NCBI RefSeq assembly: GCF_016583825.1 | Contig: NZ_NRRV01000024.1 | Location: forward strand, 1 to 64,000 | Length of the DNA: 64,000 nucleotides | Direction of reading: 5' to 3' | Origin: Thiohalocapsa halophila | GTDB taxonomy: Bacteria; Pseudomonadota; Gammaproteobacteria; Chromatiales; Chromatiaceae | Shown: piece by piece, positions 10,250 to 18,409 of the stretch | Position numbering within the stretch: the first letter of the stretch is position 1 | Layout of the letters: each line of letters begins with the position of its first letter | Translations under genes and position numbers: made by a program | Notes under the pieces: model-generated | Seen by the model: only the letters and a program-made list of their open reading frames with translations | Database searches by the model: none | What the model was told of the DNA's origin: nothing

Positions 10250-11269
10250 ATGAGCCAGCTCACCTCGCTCTATGTCTATAAGGTCGTCGGCCAGGCGAGC
10301 CCCGGCGTTGACACCGCGGACCTTGTCAGACAGCTTGGCCTTGACCCGGAGGGTCCGATCGATCCGGCCCGCATGGTGTCGTCGGCTGCGTACTACGACT
10401 TCTTTGCCGCACTGGCCGACCGAGATCCCAATGGTCTCGCGCTCCCGCTCCGTATCGGTGCGGCCATGCGCAGCGACGAGTACGGCGCCTTTGGTCTCGC
10501 CTGGAAATCGGCGCCGACGCTGCGTGGCTCCTTCGCGAGATCAGAGCGGTATGGCCATGTTCTTGGAGCCGCAGAGACCTACTCGCTTGAGAGCACCGCC
10601 GACGGTTTGTTCTTTAACCTTGAAAAGGCTGGCGATGGCCGGACGGGCATGCTGCTGTCGAACGAAGCCAGCCTGTCGGCCGTCGACACGATCAGCAGAG
10701 AGGTGAGCACAAGGGCCTTCGTGCCTCTGGCGGTCCATTTCAAGCATGCACCGAGAGGCGATGTCTCTGTTTATGAAGCACATTTCGGCTGTCCGGTTCA
10801 CTTTGAATCCGGGCGCGATGCGCTCTTGGTCAGTGAGGCGAGTATCGATGCGCCAAATCGACTCGGTGACGAGACGATCGCTCGATTTTTTGATCGCCAT
10901 CTCGCGCAGCAACTGGCGTCGCTCACACAAGAGCGTCACCTCGAGTTTCGGGTACGGCGCGCCGTTGCGACTGTACTCAGTGAAGGGGTGCCCACGGTTT
11001 CGTCCGTCGCCTCGGAGCTCGCGATGAGTGCCCGAACGCTGCAGCGGCGGCTCTCTGAGCAGGGGCATTCGTTTCAGACTGTGATCGACATGGCGCGAAA
11101 GGACCTTGCCCAACAGTTGCTCGCTGAAACTGACTACAGTCTTGCCGAAGTCGCCTTCCTGACGGGTTTCGCCGAACAAAGCGGCTTCACAAGGGCTTTC
11201 AAGCGCTGGGCAGGCCAGACGCCCCGCTCCTATCGATTGGGTGCCCGCACGCCTCCCGCGGGGACCTGA
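10250..11269 (+). CDS. AraC-family transcriptional regulator
   Basis: 339 residues from ATG at 10250. Residues about 1-230 form the arabinose-binding-like ligand domain of the OruR/ArgR-like group (LALPLRIGAAMRSDEYGAFG). The C-terminal 100 residues are a double helix-turn-helix (VASELAMSARTLQRRLSEQG, then LAEVAFLTGFAEQSGFTRAF) ending RWAGQTPRSYR. It is divergently placed with the NmrA-like gene, so an activator of that promoter is the simplest reading. The ligand is unknown. Confidence 0.9.
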   Translation: MSQLTSLYVYKVVGQASPGVDTADLVRQLGLDPEGPIDPARMVSSAAYYDFFAALADRDPNGLALPLRIGAAMRSDEYGAFGLAWKSAPTLRGSFARSERYGHVLGAAETYSLESTADGLFFNLEKAGDGRTGMLLSNEASLSAVDTISREVSTRAFVPLAVHFKHAPRGDVSVYEAHFGCPVHFESGRDALLVSEASIDAPNRLGDETIARFFDRHLAQQLASLTQERHLEFRVRRAVATVLSEGVPTVSSVASELAMSARTLQRRLSEQGHSFQTVIDMARKDLAQQLLAETDYSLAEVAFLTGFAEQSGFTRAFKRWAGQTPRSYRLGARTPPAGT

Positions 11270-11631
11270 AGCCTGAGGAGTATCCGGCGGCCGAGATCTC
11301 CAAGGATGTGTCGAGCGAGCCAGGGGTACTTCAAGGCTGCAGAACCAATCGCCTGGTCGAAAAAAACTCAGCTCGTCGCGATGGGTGCGAACTGAACGGG
11401 CGTTGACGCGGGACTGTCCGCCGCGGAAGTGTTCAGCACCATGGCGCACTGATGACTCTCATCAACGCTCCACGGCGGGAACGCTGAATTCCGCCCCGCC
11501 GCCGTTCGGCTCGGGTTGAGGTTAGCGTTATGGCCGGTTTGGGTCGTTTGCGGGTACCACTCCGTGGCCCGCGAACGCCCGCTTCTTACGCTTGACCGGA
11601 CGTTCACACCTTCCTACACCAATATCACCCG
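11270..11631. other. Intergenic, 362 bp, with an inverted repeat
   Basis: No supported gene. Near the right end an imperfect inverted repeat, GAACGCCCG (11573-11581) and CGGACGTTC (11597-11605), forms a hairpin of a type often dispersed in gammaproteobacterial genomes. The decayed island genes begin immediately after it. Confidence 0.5.
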
Positions 11632-11958
11632 GTGCCGAGCGCCATCTCCGAACAATCGGGCACAGACACGGAATCCACCAAGTGCTTCCTGCGCCTGCGC
11701 TTCGCGCGCGCACCGCACGAGATCTTTGCCTGCGCCTATCTCGACACCCGCAACCGTTTGATCGAGCTGGCCGAGCTGTTCCGCGGCACCATCGACGGCT
11801 GCTCGGTCCACCCGCGCGTGGTTGCGCAGCACGCGCTCACGGTGGGCGCAGGCGCCTGCATCCTGGTACACAACCATCCCAGCGGCGACCCGACGCCCAG
11901 TATGGCGGACATCCGCATCACGCAGCGGATCAAACCTGCACGTGCCCCAGTCGGATAA
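11632..11958 (+). pseudogene. RadC (JAB/MPN) protein, C-terminally truncated
   Basis: 108 residues from GTG at 11632. The segment IFACAYLDTRNRLIELAELF and the metal-binding motif HNHPSGDPTPSMAD are the RadC JAB signature. RadC proteins continue about 40 residues past this point with a conserved DHIV element, but here the sequence leaves the family after ITQRI and stops. The N-terminal UPF0758 domain is also absent. RadC-like proteins are frequent in integrative elements. Directly followed by another partial gene, so a deletion junction is likely. Confidence 0.8.
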
Positions 11959-11983
11959 GCTCGCCCACCCGCCGAGCACAGCC

Positions 11984-12745
11984 GTGAGCGTTCAAGCCGC
12001 CGCCACCCCGGCGCCGGGCCACGCACCGCCTAGGGTTCAGGGCTGCGGTGCCGAGCACCAGCTTGCCCTGCTGGAGCAGCGCATCGAGGGCGAGCTGGCC
12101 GGCTGGGGCGTGCGGGTGGGCATCGAGGTCACGCCGCCCGAAATCGAGCGCCTGTTCGAATCCGGCACCAGTCTGCATGTGGATGACGGCACGCGGACGA
12201 CGGCCGAGCGCAAGAAGCGCTTCCAGATGGCCCAGTGGGTCAACCCGGACCGGGCCGAGATGTTCTTCGCGCGGTGCGTGGTCTTCGTCGAGGGCGAGAC
12301 GGAGCCGGTGCTGATCCCGTTCCTGGCGGACAAGCTCGGCCGTCTGGATCCCGAGGTATCCGTCATCGACTGTGGCTCGAAGCACAATCTGCCGCTGTAC
12401 GTTGCCATCGCGGAAGCCTTTCGGATCCCGCATGTGGTGATACATGACGATGACCCCCTGCCCGACCCGATCCCGGACGACTGCCCGGACGACAGGCGCA
12501 AGGCCAACCAACGGACCTTCGACATCAACGCGACCATCGCCGACGCGGTGAAGGCGCCGGTGGGACGGGTCTGCGTGCTCGGGCCTGATCTGGAGAAGGC
12601 GGCGGGCGTCGCGAAGTCGCAAGGAGACAAGAAGGGCAAAGCGCTGGCCGCGCTGGACCACTTCGAAGGTATCGACGTGCCGGGCCTGCCGCAGTGCATG
12701 GTGGACGTCGTCGAGCACGCCTACGGGAGCTGGGGCGAAGAGTAA
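11984..12745 (+). pseudogene. OLD-family nuclease with internal deletion (TOPRIM part retained)
   Basis: From GTG at 11984, 253 residues. The first part (LELLEQ-like start, GWGVRVGIEVTPPEIERLF, then LHVDDGTRTTAERK) matches the middle of the OLD ATPase, and it joins directly to KRFQMAQWVNPDRAEMFFAR and the TOPRIM domain (VVFVEGETE glutamate; HDDDP acids near residue 155). The KGHGLQRA/ABC-signature and Walker B segment expected between these is missing in frame, and the N-terminal Walker A is absent. OLD/GajA-type nucleases act in phage defence. This copy is probably inactive. No UvrD-like GajB partner is adjacent. Confidence 0.75.
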
Positions 12746-12858
12746 CGACGCATTACCGGCAGGAAACGGGGCGATGACGGTGACCGCGAGGGCCTTCCGC
12801 AAGCCGGATCGGCGGGTGCTACACTGTTACCCATGTTTTCTTCCCATCAGACATAGGC

Positions 12859-13203
12859 ATGCAGACCGTCAACGTCAGCGGGCTCAAGAACAACCCCAGC
12901 GAGGCGCTGCGCAAGGCCCGCGAGGACCTGGTGCTGGTGCTCAATCGCGATCAGCCGGACGCGCTGATGGTCGGCGTGGAGCTGGCCGGCGTGCTGGACG
13001 CCAAAGGCGTGCGTCCGGCCTTGGCGACGGCCCTGTTTCGCGATGGTCACCTCTCCTTGGCCCGTGGTGCGCATCTGGCCGGGATGCCGGTCGGCGACTT
13101 TGCCACGCACCTGTCCCGACTCGGTATTCCGGTGATCGACCTCGGCGCCGACGAGGTGGAGCGCGACCTCGACGACCTGGATGCATGGCTCGCCTCGTCC
13201 TGA
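12859..13203 (+). CDS. Phd-like/UPF0175 antitoxin
   Basis: 114 residues. Residues about 1-50 resemble a Phd/YefM-like start (VNVSGLKNNPSEALRKARED, then LVVLNRDQPDALMVG). Residues about 60-100 are the UPF0175 helix-turn-helix (LARGAHLAGMPVGDFATHLS, RLGIPVIDL). Its last 19 bases overlap the PIN-like toxin start, the usual arrangement for UPF0175-DUF3368 pairs. The combination suggests a DNA-binding antitoxin with a fused toxin-neutralising arm. Confidence 0.82.
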   Translation: MQTVNVSGLKNNPSEALRKAREDLVLVLNRDQPDALMVGVELAGVLDAKGVRPALATALFRDGHLSLARGAHLAGMPVGDFATHLSRLGIPVIDLGADEVERDLDDLDAWLASS

Positions 13204-13673
13204 CGGACGCCAGCCCGTTGATCGGCCTGTCACGCGTCGACGGCCTCGGCTGGCTCGAGTCGTTGTTCGGTGTAGTCTGGCTGCCGCCACGGGTGCGCGA
13301 TGAGGTGCTGCCGGGCCTCGGTCGCGACGACGAGCGGATGATCGCGGCGGGACTGAACGCAGGCTGGCTGAAGGTGCACACGGAGGTGCCGACGGCGCCG
13401 CCGCTGCCGGACCTCGACGAGGGCGAGGCAGCCTGCATCCGCATCGCCGTGGCGCAGCCAGAGCCCTGTCTGCTGCTGATGGACGAGCGCACCGGCCGGG
13501 CCATCGCCGCCGAGCACGGCCTGCGGGTGGCTGGCACCGCTGCGGTCATCGGCCTGGCGCGTCAGCGCGGCCTGATCCCGTCGGCGCGTGAGGTGTTCGT
13601 CAGGCTGCATGCATCCGATTTCCGTCTCGCACCGACCGTCATCAAGGCCGTGTTGCGGCGGGTTGGTGAGTGA
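13185..13673 (+). CDS. DUF3368 PIN-like toxin
   Basis: 162 residues from ATG at 13185, overlapping the antitoxin. LVLTDASPLIGLSRV supplies the first PIN aspartate, DEGEAACIRIAV the central glutamate pair and LLLMDERTGRAIAAEHGLRV the third acid. The length and the final helical region ending RRVGE fit DUF3368 RNases. All expected acids are visible, so the module is likely functional despite the decayed surroundings. Confidence 0.85.
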   Translation: MARLVLTDASPLIGLSRVDGLGWLESLFGVVWLPPRVRDEVLPGLGRDDERMIAAGLNAGWLKVHTEVPTAPPLPDLDEGEAACIRIAVAQPEPCLLLMDERTGRAIAAEHGLRVAGTAAVIGLARQRGLIPSAREVFVRLHASDFRLAPTVIKAVLRRVGE

Positions 13674-13776
13674 TGTCAATCCCGCCCGATGGGGCGCTTC
13701 ACCTTGTCGTCGCGGCAGAGGGTTTCACCGCGGAGACGCGGCGAGCGTAGACCAGAGACACGACGAGGGTTTGCCC

Positions 13777-14280
13777 ATGGGCTTGTTCCTGCGGCTGCTG
13801 GAGGACGAGGACAAGGGCGCGGCGCTGCTGGAGATGGTGCGCGCGGTGGCGGCCGGCGAGCCGGATCGGCGGGTGTTCGAGGTCCCGCCGGCGTCGTTCG
13901 AGCAGGTGCCGGGGGCGCCGTTTGCGTATTGGGTGGGTGAGAGTACGCGCCGCCTTTTTGTCACCCTCCCGCCTTTCGAAAGCTCCGGTCGTAATGTTGC
14001 TGGGGGTATGAAGTCTGGGGAAGATCAAGGATTTCTCAGGCTCTGGTGGGAAATCTCATTGCAGGGTAAGCGATATAGACCTTTCGCGAAAGGCGGGCGT
14101 ACTCGCCATTCTACGCAGAGATTCATCTCGCTATCCATTGGCTGAACGGAGGCGAGCAAAGTCGAGCATTTTACCGGGCCCATAAGGATGTTAAGGGCGG
14201 GATAATCCGCAATCCGGAGTTCTACTTTCGTCCAGGGCTTACTTAGCCGCGTCGCACCCAAGGCGGTCTCGGCGCATTAG
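13777..14280 (+). pseudogene. PglX/type IIG-like adenine methylase fragment, frameshifted
   Basis: From ATG 13777 the frame reads EQVPGAPFAYWVGES, LPPFESSGRN and FLRLWWEIS, then PFAKGG, the central region of large N6-adenine methylases of the BREX PglX/type IIG group. At 14098-14099 one base is missing. The homology resumes in the next frame as YSPFYAEIHLAIHWLNGGEQ and NPEFYFRPGLT, where a TAG (14244-14246) sits where relatives have Trp, followed by PRRTQGGLG. The catalytic and specificity domains are absent, so this is a dead internal fragment. Confidence 0.75.
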
Positions 14281-14456
14281 GTGACTGTGGCGTCAGACGC
14301 GAACCTGCGCGCAGTGACCTCACGACGACGACGTCGACCGTCGCAACAGCGCATCGAGCACACAGTCTTCGCAGGGGCGTCATCGGCGGAATGGCTGTTC
14401 GTCGAACGCTTGCGCGAGCTGTGCCATGTCAGCAATCACCATTGAGGAGATCAACA

Positions 14457-14858
14457 ATGTCGAAGAGCCAAACCTCTGACCCGCAGTCCGTTGAAGAGAT
14501 CCAGGCCCAGCTCGCACAGCTCGAAGCCAACGAAAATGCCCTGCGCGAGGCGTTGCGCGCGCAACAGGCCGCCGAGCTCGCCGCCTTCATCGACGAGCTT
14601 CGCGAGCAGATCCGCGCCCGCGGCTATGGCTTGGATGACGTTGTGGCCCAGTTGAGCAAGAGTCGTCGGGGACGGTCCGCAAAACGTGCCGCGGGTGACG
14701 TGACGCGCTATGTAGATCCGGAGAATCCGGCGCAGAGCTACTCACGCGGTCCACTGCCGACGTGGCTGCGTGAGAAAATGGAAGCCGCCGGCTACGACCC
14801 GGCAGACAAAGCGCAACGGGACGAGTTCAAGGCGTCCCACCTGCAATTGGCGGCGTGA
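14457..14858 (+). CDS. H-NS family nucleoid protein
   Basis: 133 residues from ATG at 14457 with GAGGAG nine bases upstream. The N-terminal 70 residues are a Gln/Glu/Ala-rich coiled-coil for oligomerisation (VEEIQAQLAQLEANENALRE). The C-terminal domain has YVDPENPAQSYSRGPLPTWL, a variant of the H-NS AT-hook-like DNA contact where the usual W-GRG is replaced by YSRG. H-NS paralogues often accompany transferred DNA and silence it, which fits this island. Confidence 0.88.
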   Translation: MSKSQTSDPQSVEEIQAQLAQLEANENALREALRAQQAAELAAFIDELREQIRARGYGLDDVVAQLSKSRRGRSAKRAAGDVTRYVDPENPAQSYSRGPLPTWLREKMEAAGYDPADKAQRDEFKASHLQLAA

Positions 14859-14908
14859 TCGGGTCGCTTGACCACTGGCAACATCACCGGAGTCTTCCGT
14901 CTCACAAC

Positions 14909-15526
14909 ATGCCCGCGAAGCTGCGCTGCGAGCTGGTGTCGCACGAGACGGTCTACGATCTGGCCTGGACCGTGGCCGGCAAGGTGCGGGCCTCGGGGTT
15001 CGCGCCGGACCTGGTGATCGCCATCTCCCGCGGCGGCTTCACCCCCGCGCGCGTGCTCTGCGACGTGCTCGGCATCTTCAACCTGACGAGCATCCGCGCG
15101 GTGCATTACCGCGGGCCCGCCGACAGGGAGCCGGTGGCCACGGTCAAGTATCCGGTGTGCATTCCGGTGCCAGGGCAGCGCCTGCTGGTGGTGGACGATG
15201 TCAACGACACCGGCGACACCCTGCAGGCCGCCCGCGCGCACCTGGAGGCCCTTGGCCCTGCCGAGGTGCGTATGGCCGTGCTGCACGAAAAGGCCGGCTC
15301 GCCCGTGCGCGCCGAATACGCGGGCGGGGTAATCGATGAATGGCGCTGGCTCATCTACCCCTGGGCGGTGGTGGAGGACGTAGGAGGTTTCCTGAGCCGG
15401 ATGGATCCGCCGCCGATCAGCACCCCAGAGGCGAAGGAACGTCTGCGCGCGGACTACGGGTTGGATGTTCCAGAATCGCTGCTGGATCGCCTTCTGGCAC
15501 TCGCCGCAGCGAAGGGGCGCGTCTGA
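14909..15526 (+). CDS. Phosphoribosyltransferase
   Basis: 205 residues from ATG at 14909, 50 bp after the H-NS gene. LVIAISRGGFTPARVLCDVL and the PRPP loop LLVVDDVNDTGDTLQ identify a type I phosphoribosyltransferase, closest in layout to xanthine/hypoxanthine salvage enzymes of the Gpt type. The C-terminal extension (about 40 residues past the fold) is common in archaeal-like and proteobacterial homologues. The substrate base cannot be read from the sequence. Confidence 0.85.
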   Translation: MPAKLRCELVSHETVYDLAWTVAGKVRASGFAPDLVIAISRGGFTPARVLCDVLGIFNLTSIRAVHYRGPADREPVATVKYPVCIPVPGQRLLVVDDVNDTGDTLQAARAHLEALGPAEVRMAVLHEKAGSPVRAEYAGGVIDEWRWLIYPWAVVEDVGGFLSRMDPPPISTPEAKERLRADYGLDVPESLLDRLLALAAAKGRV

Positions 15527-15736
15527 GGCTTATATGCATTCAGGCCAAGTTTGCGCGCGCCGCCGGAAACGCGCTTCTATCCTCCTCTAACGGAGCCGGG
15601 ACTCTGGCCCAGGGAAGGCGTCGCGCAGCGTCTGCGCGACGCCGACCCAGCCCCATCGTCATACGTCTACGCAGGTACCCCTCCCACCGGTGCCAGCAGT
15701 CGCACGCACGCCAGCGCTACAGCATGGCTCGCAAGC

Positions 15737-16117
15737 TCAGTGGATGCGCTCGTGGGAGAAGCGATCCCGGTTCTTCCAGTACGGGCAGTGCGGGCACGAT
15801 TCGCCTTGCGGGTAGTCGATGCCTTCCTCGTGGGGACAGCCGAGGAGCGCCTCCGCCATCGCCACGCTCTTGGCGCCGTGCTCCTCGATGAATGCCAAGA
15901 CCTCCCCGAGGATCTGCTCCGACGTTCTTGCCTCACCGTCGGTAAACCACTTGCGCATCGGGTCGGGATCGGCGTCCTCATGCTCGATGATGCTGCACAC
16001 GACTTTCGAGGCCCTGGTATTGTCCGGCCCATAGAACGCAATCGTGGCCACGGGATACCCTTTATGGCCTTTCCGCACGCGCTTGTTGAGCGCCTTCTTG
16101 TACTTGCCTTGCGACAT
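15737..16117 (-). CDS. Conserved hypothetical protein with a Cys/His-rich C-terminus
   Basis: 126 residues; the N-terminus is Lys/Arg-rich (MSQGKYKKALNKRVRKGHKG). The C-terminus GCPHEEGIDYPQGESCPHCPYW has four cysteines and two histidines in a spacing that could bind zinc. A middle segment (FTDGEARTSEQILGEVLAFI) is helical. I do not recognise a function. The Cys/His motif and basic start make nucleic-acid binding possible. Confidence 0.65.
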   Translation of the reverse strand: MSQGKYKKALNKRVRKGHKGYPVATIAFYGPDNTRASKVVCSIIEHEDADPDPMRKWFTDGEARTSEQILGEVLAFIEEHGAKSVAMAEALLGCPHEEGIDYPQGESCPHCPYWKNRDRFSHERIH

Positions 16118-16163
16118 ATTTGGTTCTGCTCCGCGTCTGCTGGTAGCGGCGTGACCGCCACCG

Positions 16164-16415
16164 CTAGCCTAAGCCGCGCCGCCGCAGACTCCACAGGATC
16201 ATCGCCAGGTTCGCGGTATCGACCTCCTCCCCTTCAGCCGCCGGCGCCCGCGTGACCAGCATCTCCAGTATCCGCTCGTACTGCGCCGGATCGTCCCAGC
16301 CGCGGTAGCCCTTCAGCGCCTGCTCGCGCAGGCGCGCCTTCATCTCCCCGGAAAACTCGTCGACCGCCGCATTCAGGCGGTCGATCTCTGCTTGCGTCGC
16401 AGCGTCGATCGTCAT
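16164..16415 (-). CDS. Small helical hypothetical protein
   Basis: 83 residues, preceded by a purine-rich stretch (GGAAGGAGG on the coding strand near 16425). Predicted almost entirely helical and acidic (IDRLNAAVDEFSGEMKARLR, ILEMLVTRAPAAEGEE). No known domain recognised. It lies 46 bp downstream of the Cys/His protein on the same strand's upstream side, so the two could be cotranscribed. Confidence 0.5.
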   Translation of the reverse strand: MTIDAATQAEIDRLNAAVDEFSGEMKARLREQALKGYRGWDDPAQYERILEMLVTRAPAAEGEEVDTANLAMILWSLRRRGLG

Positions 16416-16829
16416 CGCGCACCTCCTTCCCTTTTTTCGCCACGCTTCCCCTGCTCTGTCAAGCCAACAGATCTATCCTAGCTGTCAAGCGGCCGTTCGC
16501 CGCCTCAGTCGCTGCCCGGACCCGAACGCGCCGCAGTCGGCCCCCGACACCGCGACCCCGAGCACCCGGCGCCGGCCCTCGGCATCCGTGGCCCGGAACG
16601 CGGCGAGCAGCCGCGCCTCGCCAGAAGCAGGGACCCCGAGCGATAGGAGCATCCACAGGGCACTGACCGGAACGCAGCCGGGAGCCAGCCGATCCCCGGC
16701 CACGCTCCGAATTGGGGCAACCCAAGCTAACGCGGGTCCGCCGCACCTCCGAACAGAATCCGACGCACCTGATGATCGAAGTCAAACCGCGCCGCCTTGC
16801 GCTCGTCCGCAGGCAGTTGCAAACCCCAT
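16416..16829. other. Region of 414 bp without a supported gene
   Basis: Several overlapping frames on both strands are open but show no recognisable domain or convincing start. On the minus strand, residues ending DERKAARFDFDHQVRRILFG (stop near 16727) have protein-like composition and may be the tail of a lost gene, but support is weak. Confidence 0.35.
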
Positions 16830-17094
16830 CCACCGCAACCGCCGCTCGGTTTGGTCCATTTCAACCAAGCCCTACAGCGGTGCCCACTTCGCCGTGTTCC
16901 TGCCAGAGCTGATCGAACCATGCATCCTTGTATCAACACAGCGTGGAGAAACTGTTTTTGACCCTTTCTTCGGGTCCGGCGCGACGGGGGAGGTCGCGCA
17001 GCGCCTTGGGCGGCGCTGGATCGGCTGCGAACTGAATCAAGAATACGCGGAACTGCAAAAACAGCGCACAGCACAAACAGGCTTGGATCTATAG
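16830..17094 (+). pseudogene. Site-specific DNA methyltransferase, C-terminal remnant
   Basis: The last 85 or so residues of a longer frame read VWSISTKPYSGAHFAVFLPE, CILVSTQRGETVFDPFFGSG and IGCELNQEYAEL. This is the end of a beta-class (N4/N6) methyltransferase, where the FxGxG cofactor motif follows the catalytic DPPY motif. No DPPY or target-recognition region is present upstream; the preceding sequence is unrelated and low-complexity. Only the 3' end of the gene remains. Confidence 0.75.
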
Positions 17095-17110
17095 CTTGCG
17101 CGAGGCGTAA

Positions 17111-17437
17111 CTATCGGCGATACCTGTCAGACAAGTCGCGGATATATTCACGGACCTTCCGCTGCCCGTCCTCGTTCAGGTCGTAGTACAGAACGTCATC
17201 GTCCGTGGCAAACAGAGCAAACAAAGGAACACTGAGGCCAGCCGCCACGTGGGCGATGGATTCGGCACTGTACTGGTTTTGTTGCTCCAGCCGAGACAGG
17301 CTGGCTTTTGAGTAGGTGCGTCCGGTGGCCCGGCGGATTGCGGCAATGAGGTCGCCCAGGGTCCACTTCCGCTGCTGCCGGAACTGCCAAACGTTGAGTC
17401 CAGGCGGATCTGTCGGGCGTTTAGAGGTTTTGGGCAT
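17111..17437 (-). CDS. XRE-type helix-turn-helix regulator
   Basis: 108 residues. NVWQFRQQRKWTLGDLIAAI and TYSKASLSRLEQQNQYSAES are the first helix and the helix-turn-helix of a Cro/C1-type domain, about residues 15-75. The tail (DLNEDGQRKVREYIRDLSDR) is helical and probably dimerises. The gene sits directly beside tRNA-Lys, with a perfect 8-bp inverted repeat in its upstream region as a candidate operator. Possibly the last regulator of the lost element. Confidence 0.8.
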   Translation of the reverse strand: MPKTSKRPTDPPGLNVWQFRQQRKWTLGDLIAAIRRATGRTYSKASLSRLEQQNQYSAESIAHVAAGLSVPLFALFATDDDVLYYDLNEDGQRKVREYIRDLSDRYRR

Positions 17438-17465
17438 GCCGCGTCCCTTTCGCGCCCCCCAAAAA

Positions 17466-17501
17466 CAACAACTGACATTACAAAAGCTATATAAGTTGTT
17501 G
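17466..17501. promoter_or_regulatory. Inverted-repeat candidate operator upstream of XRE gene
   Basis: CAACAACT at 17466-17473 and AGTTGTTG at 17494-17501 are a perfect 8-bp inverted repeat spaced 20 bp, enclosing an AT-rich TATATA-containing segment. It lies 30-65 bp upstream of the XRE start in otherwise GC-rich DNA. Autoregulation is inferred. Confidence 0.5.
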
Positions 17502-17507
17502 ATTTTA

Positions 17508-17583
17508 TGGTGCGCCCTGATGGACTCGAACCATCGACCACCTGATTAAAAGTCAGATGCTCTACCAACTGAGCTAAGGGCGC
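17508..17583 (-). tRNA. tRNA-Lys (anticodon TTT)
   Basis: Seventy-six bases including an encoded CCA. Acceptor stem GCGCCCT pairs with AGGGCGC, the T-loop reads GGTTCGAGTCC and the anticodon loop CTTTTAA gives UUU. Island-type genes lie on the 3' side of this tRNA, the usual side for integration, but no integrase is visible. Confidence 0.95.
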
Positions 17584-17725
17584 TTGGTGCTGGAAGTGCG
17601 TGGTGGGGCCGTGTCGCTGAGCCCTGCGCACAAACGCGAATTATAGCTTGGTTGGCCAGGGTATGGGAAGCAGCGGCAGGGGTAGTCTTGTGTACGGCCC
17701 TGCCTCTGCAACCGGGGCGGCTCGG

Positions 17726-18409
17726 TCAGACGTAGCGGGTGGGGTCCGGCAGGCCAGCGGCGCGGAAGCCTTCGGCGCGCAGCCGGCAGGAGTCGCAGCG
17801 CCCGCAGCCGCGGCCCCGGTCGTCCGCTTGGTAGCAGGAGACGGTGAGGCTGTAGTCGACGCCGAGGTCGGTGCCGCGACGGATGATCTCGGCCTTGCTG
17901 AGGTCGATCAAAGGGGCGTCGATGCTCGGGGCTCGGCCTTCGACGCCGGCCTTGGTGGCGACCCGGGCGAGCTGCTGGAAGGCGTCGATGAAGGCGGGTC
18001 GGCAGTCGGGATAGCCGGAGTAGTCGAGGGCGTTGACGCCGACCACGATGCGGCCGGCGTCGGCGACCTCGGCAAGCCCCAGGGCGAGGGCCAGCAGCAG
18101 GGTGTTGCGCGCCGGGACATAGGTGACCGGGATGCCGTCGGTGGGCGTCTCCGGCACGGCGATGCCCGCGTCCGTGAGCGCCGAGCCGCCGATGGGCCGC
18201 AGGTCGAGCGGCACGATGGTGTGGGCGGCGGCACCGAGCTGATACGCGACGGCGCGGGCGGCGTCGAGCTCGGCCCGGTGGCGCTGGCCGTAGTCGATGC
18301 TGAGGGCGTGGCAGCGCAATCCCTCGGCACGGGCCATGGCGAGGGCAGTGGCGGAATCGAGGCCGCCGGAGAGCAGCACGACAGCGGTTTGGGCATCGGG
18401 AGTGGACAT
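17726..18409 (-). CDS. queC: 7-cyano-7-deazaguanine synthase QueC
   Basis: 227 residues from ATG at 18409. The PP-loop [18 protein letters not shown] at about 9-26 and the C-terminal zinc cluster [17 protein letters not shown] (four Cys) define QueC, which converts carboxy-deazaguanine to preQ0 using ATP and ammonia in queuosine synthesis. [14 protein letters not shown] and [17 protein letters not shown] are family blocks. All key residues are present. A long in-frame extension upstream lacks any family similarity, so the internal ATG was chosen. Confidence 0.95.
   Translation of the reverse strand: MSTPDAQTAVVLLSGGLDSATALAMARAEGLRCHALSIDYGQRHRAELDAARAVAYQLGAAAHTIVPLDLRPIGGSALTDAGIAVPETPTDGIPVTYVPARNTLLLALALGLAEVADAGRIVVGVNALDYSGYPDCRPAFIDAFQQLARVATKAGVEGRAPSIDAPLIDLSKAEIIRRGTDLGVDYSLTVSCYQADDRGRGCGRCDSCRLRAEGFRAAGLPDPTRYV

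Noticed and set aside
17508..17583. A CRISPR-like or attachment repeat of the tRNA-Lys end elsewhere in the window
   Set aside because: I looked left of the island for a copy of the tRNA 3' end and found none, so no attachment site is claimed.
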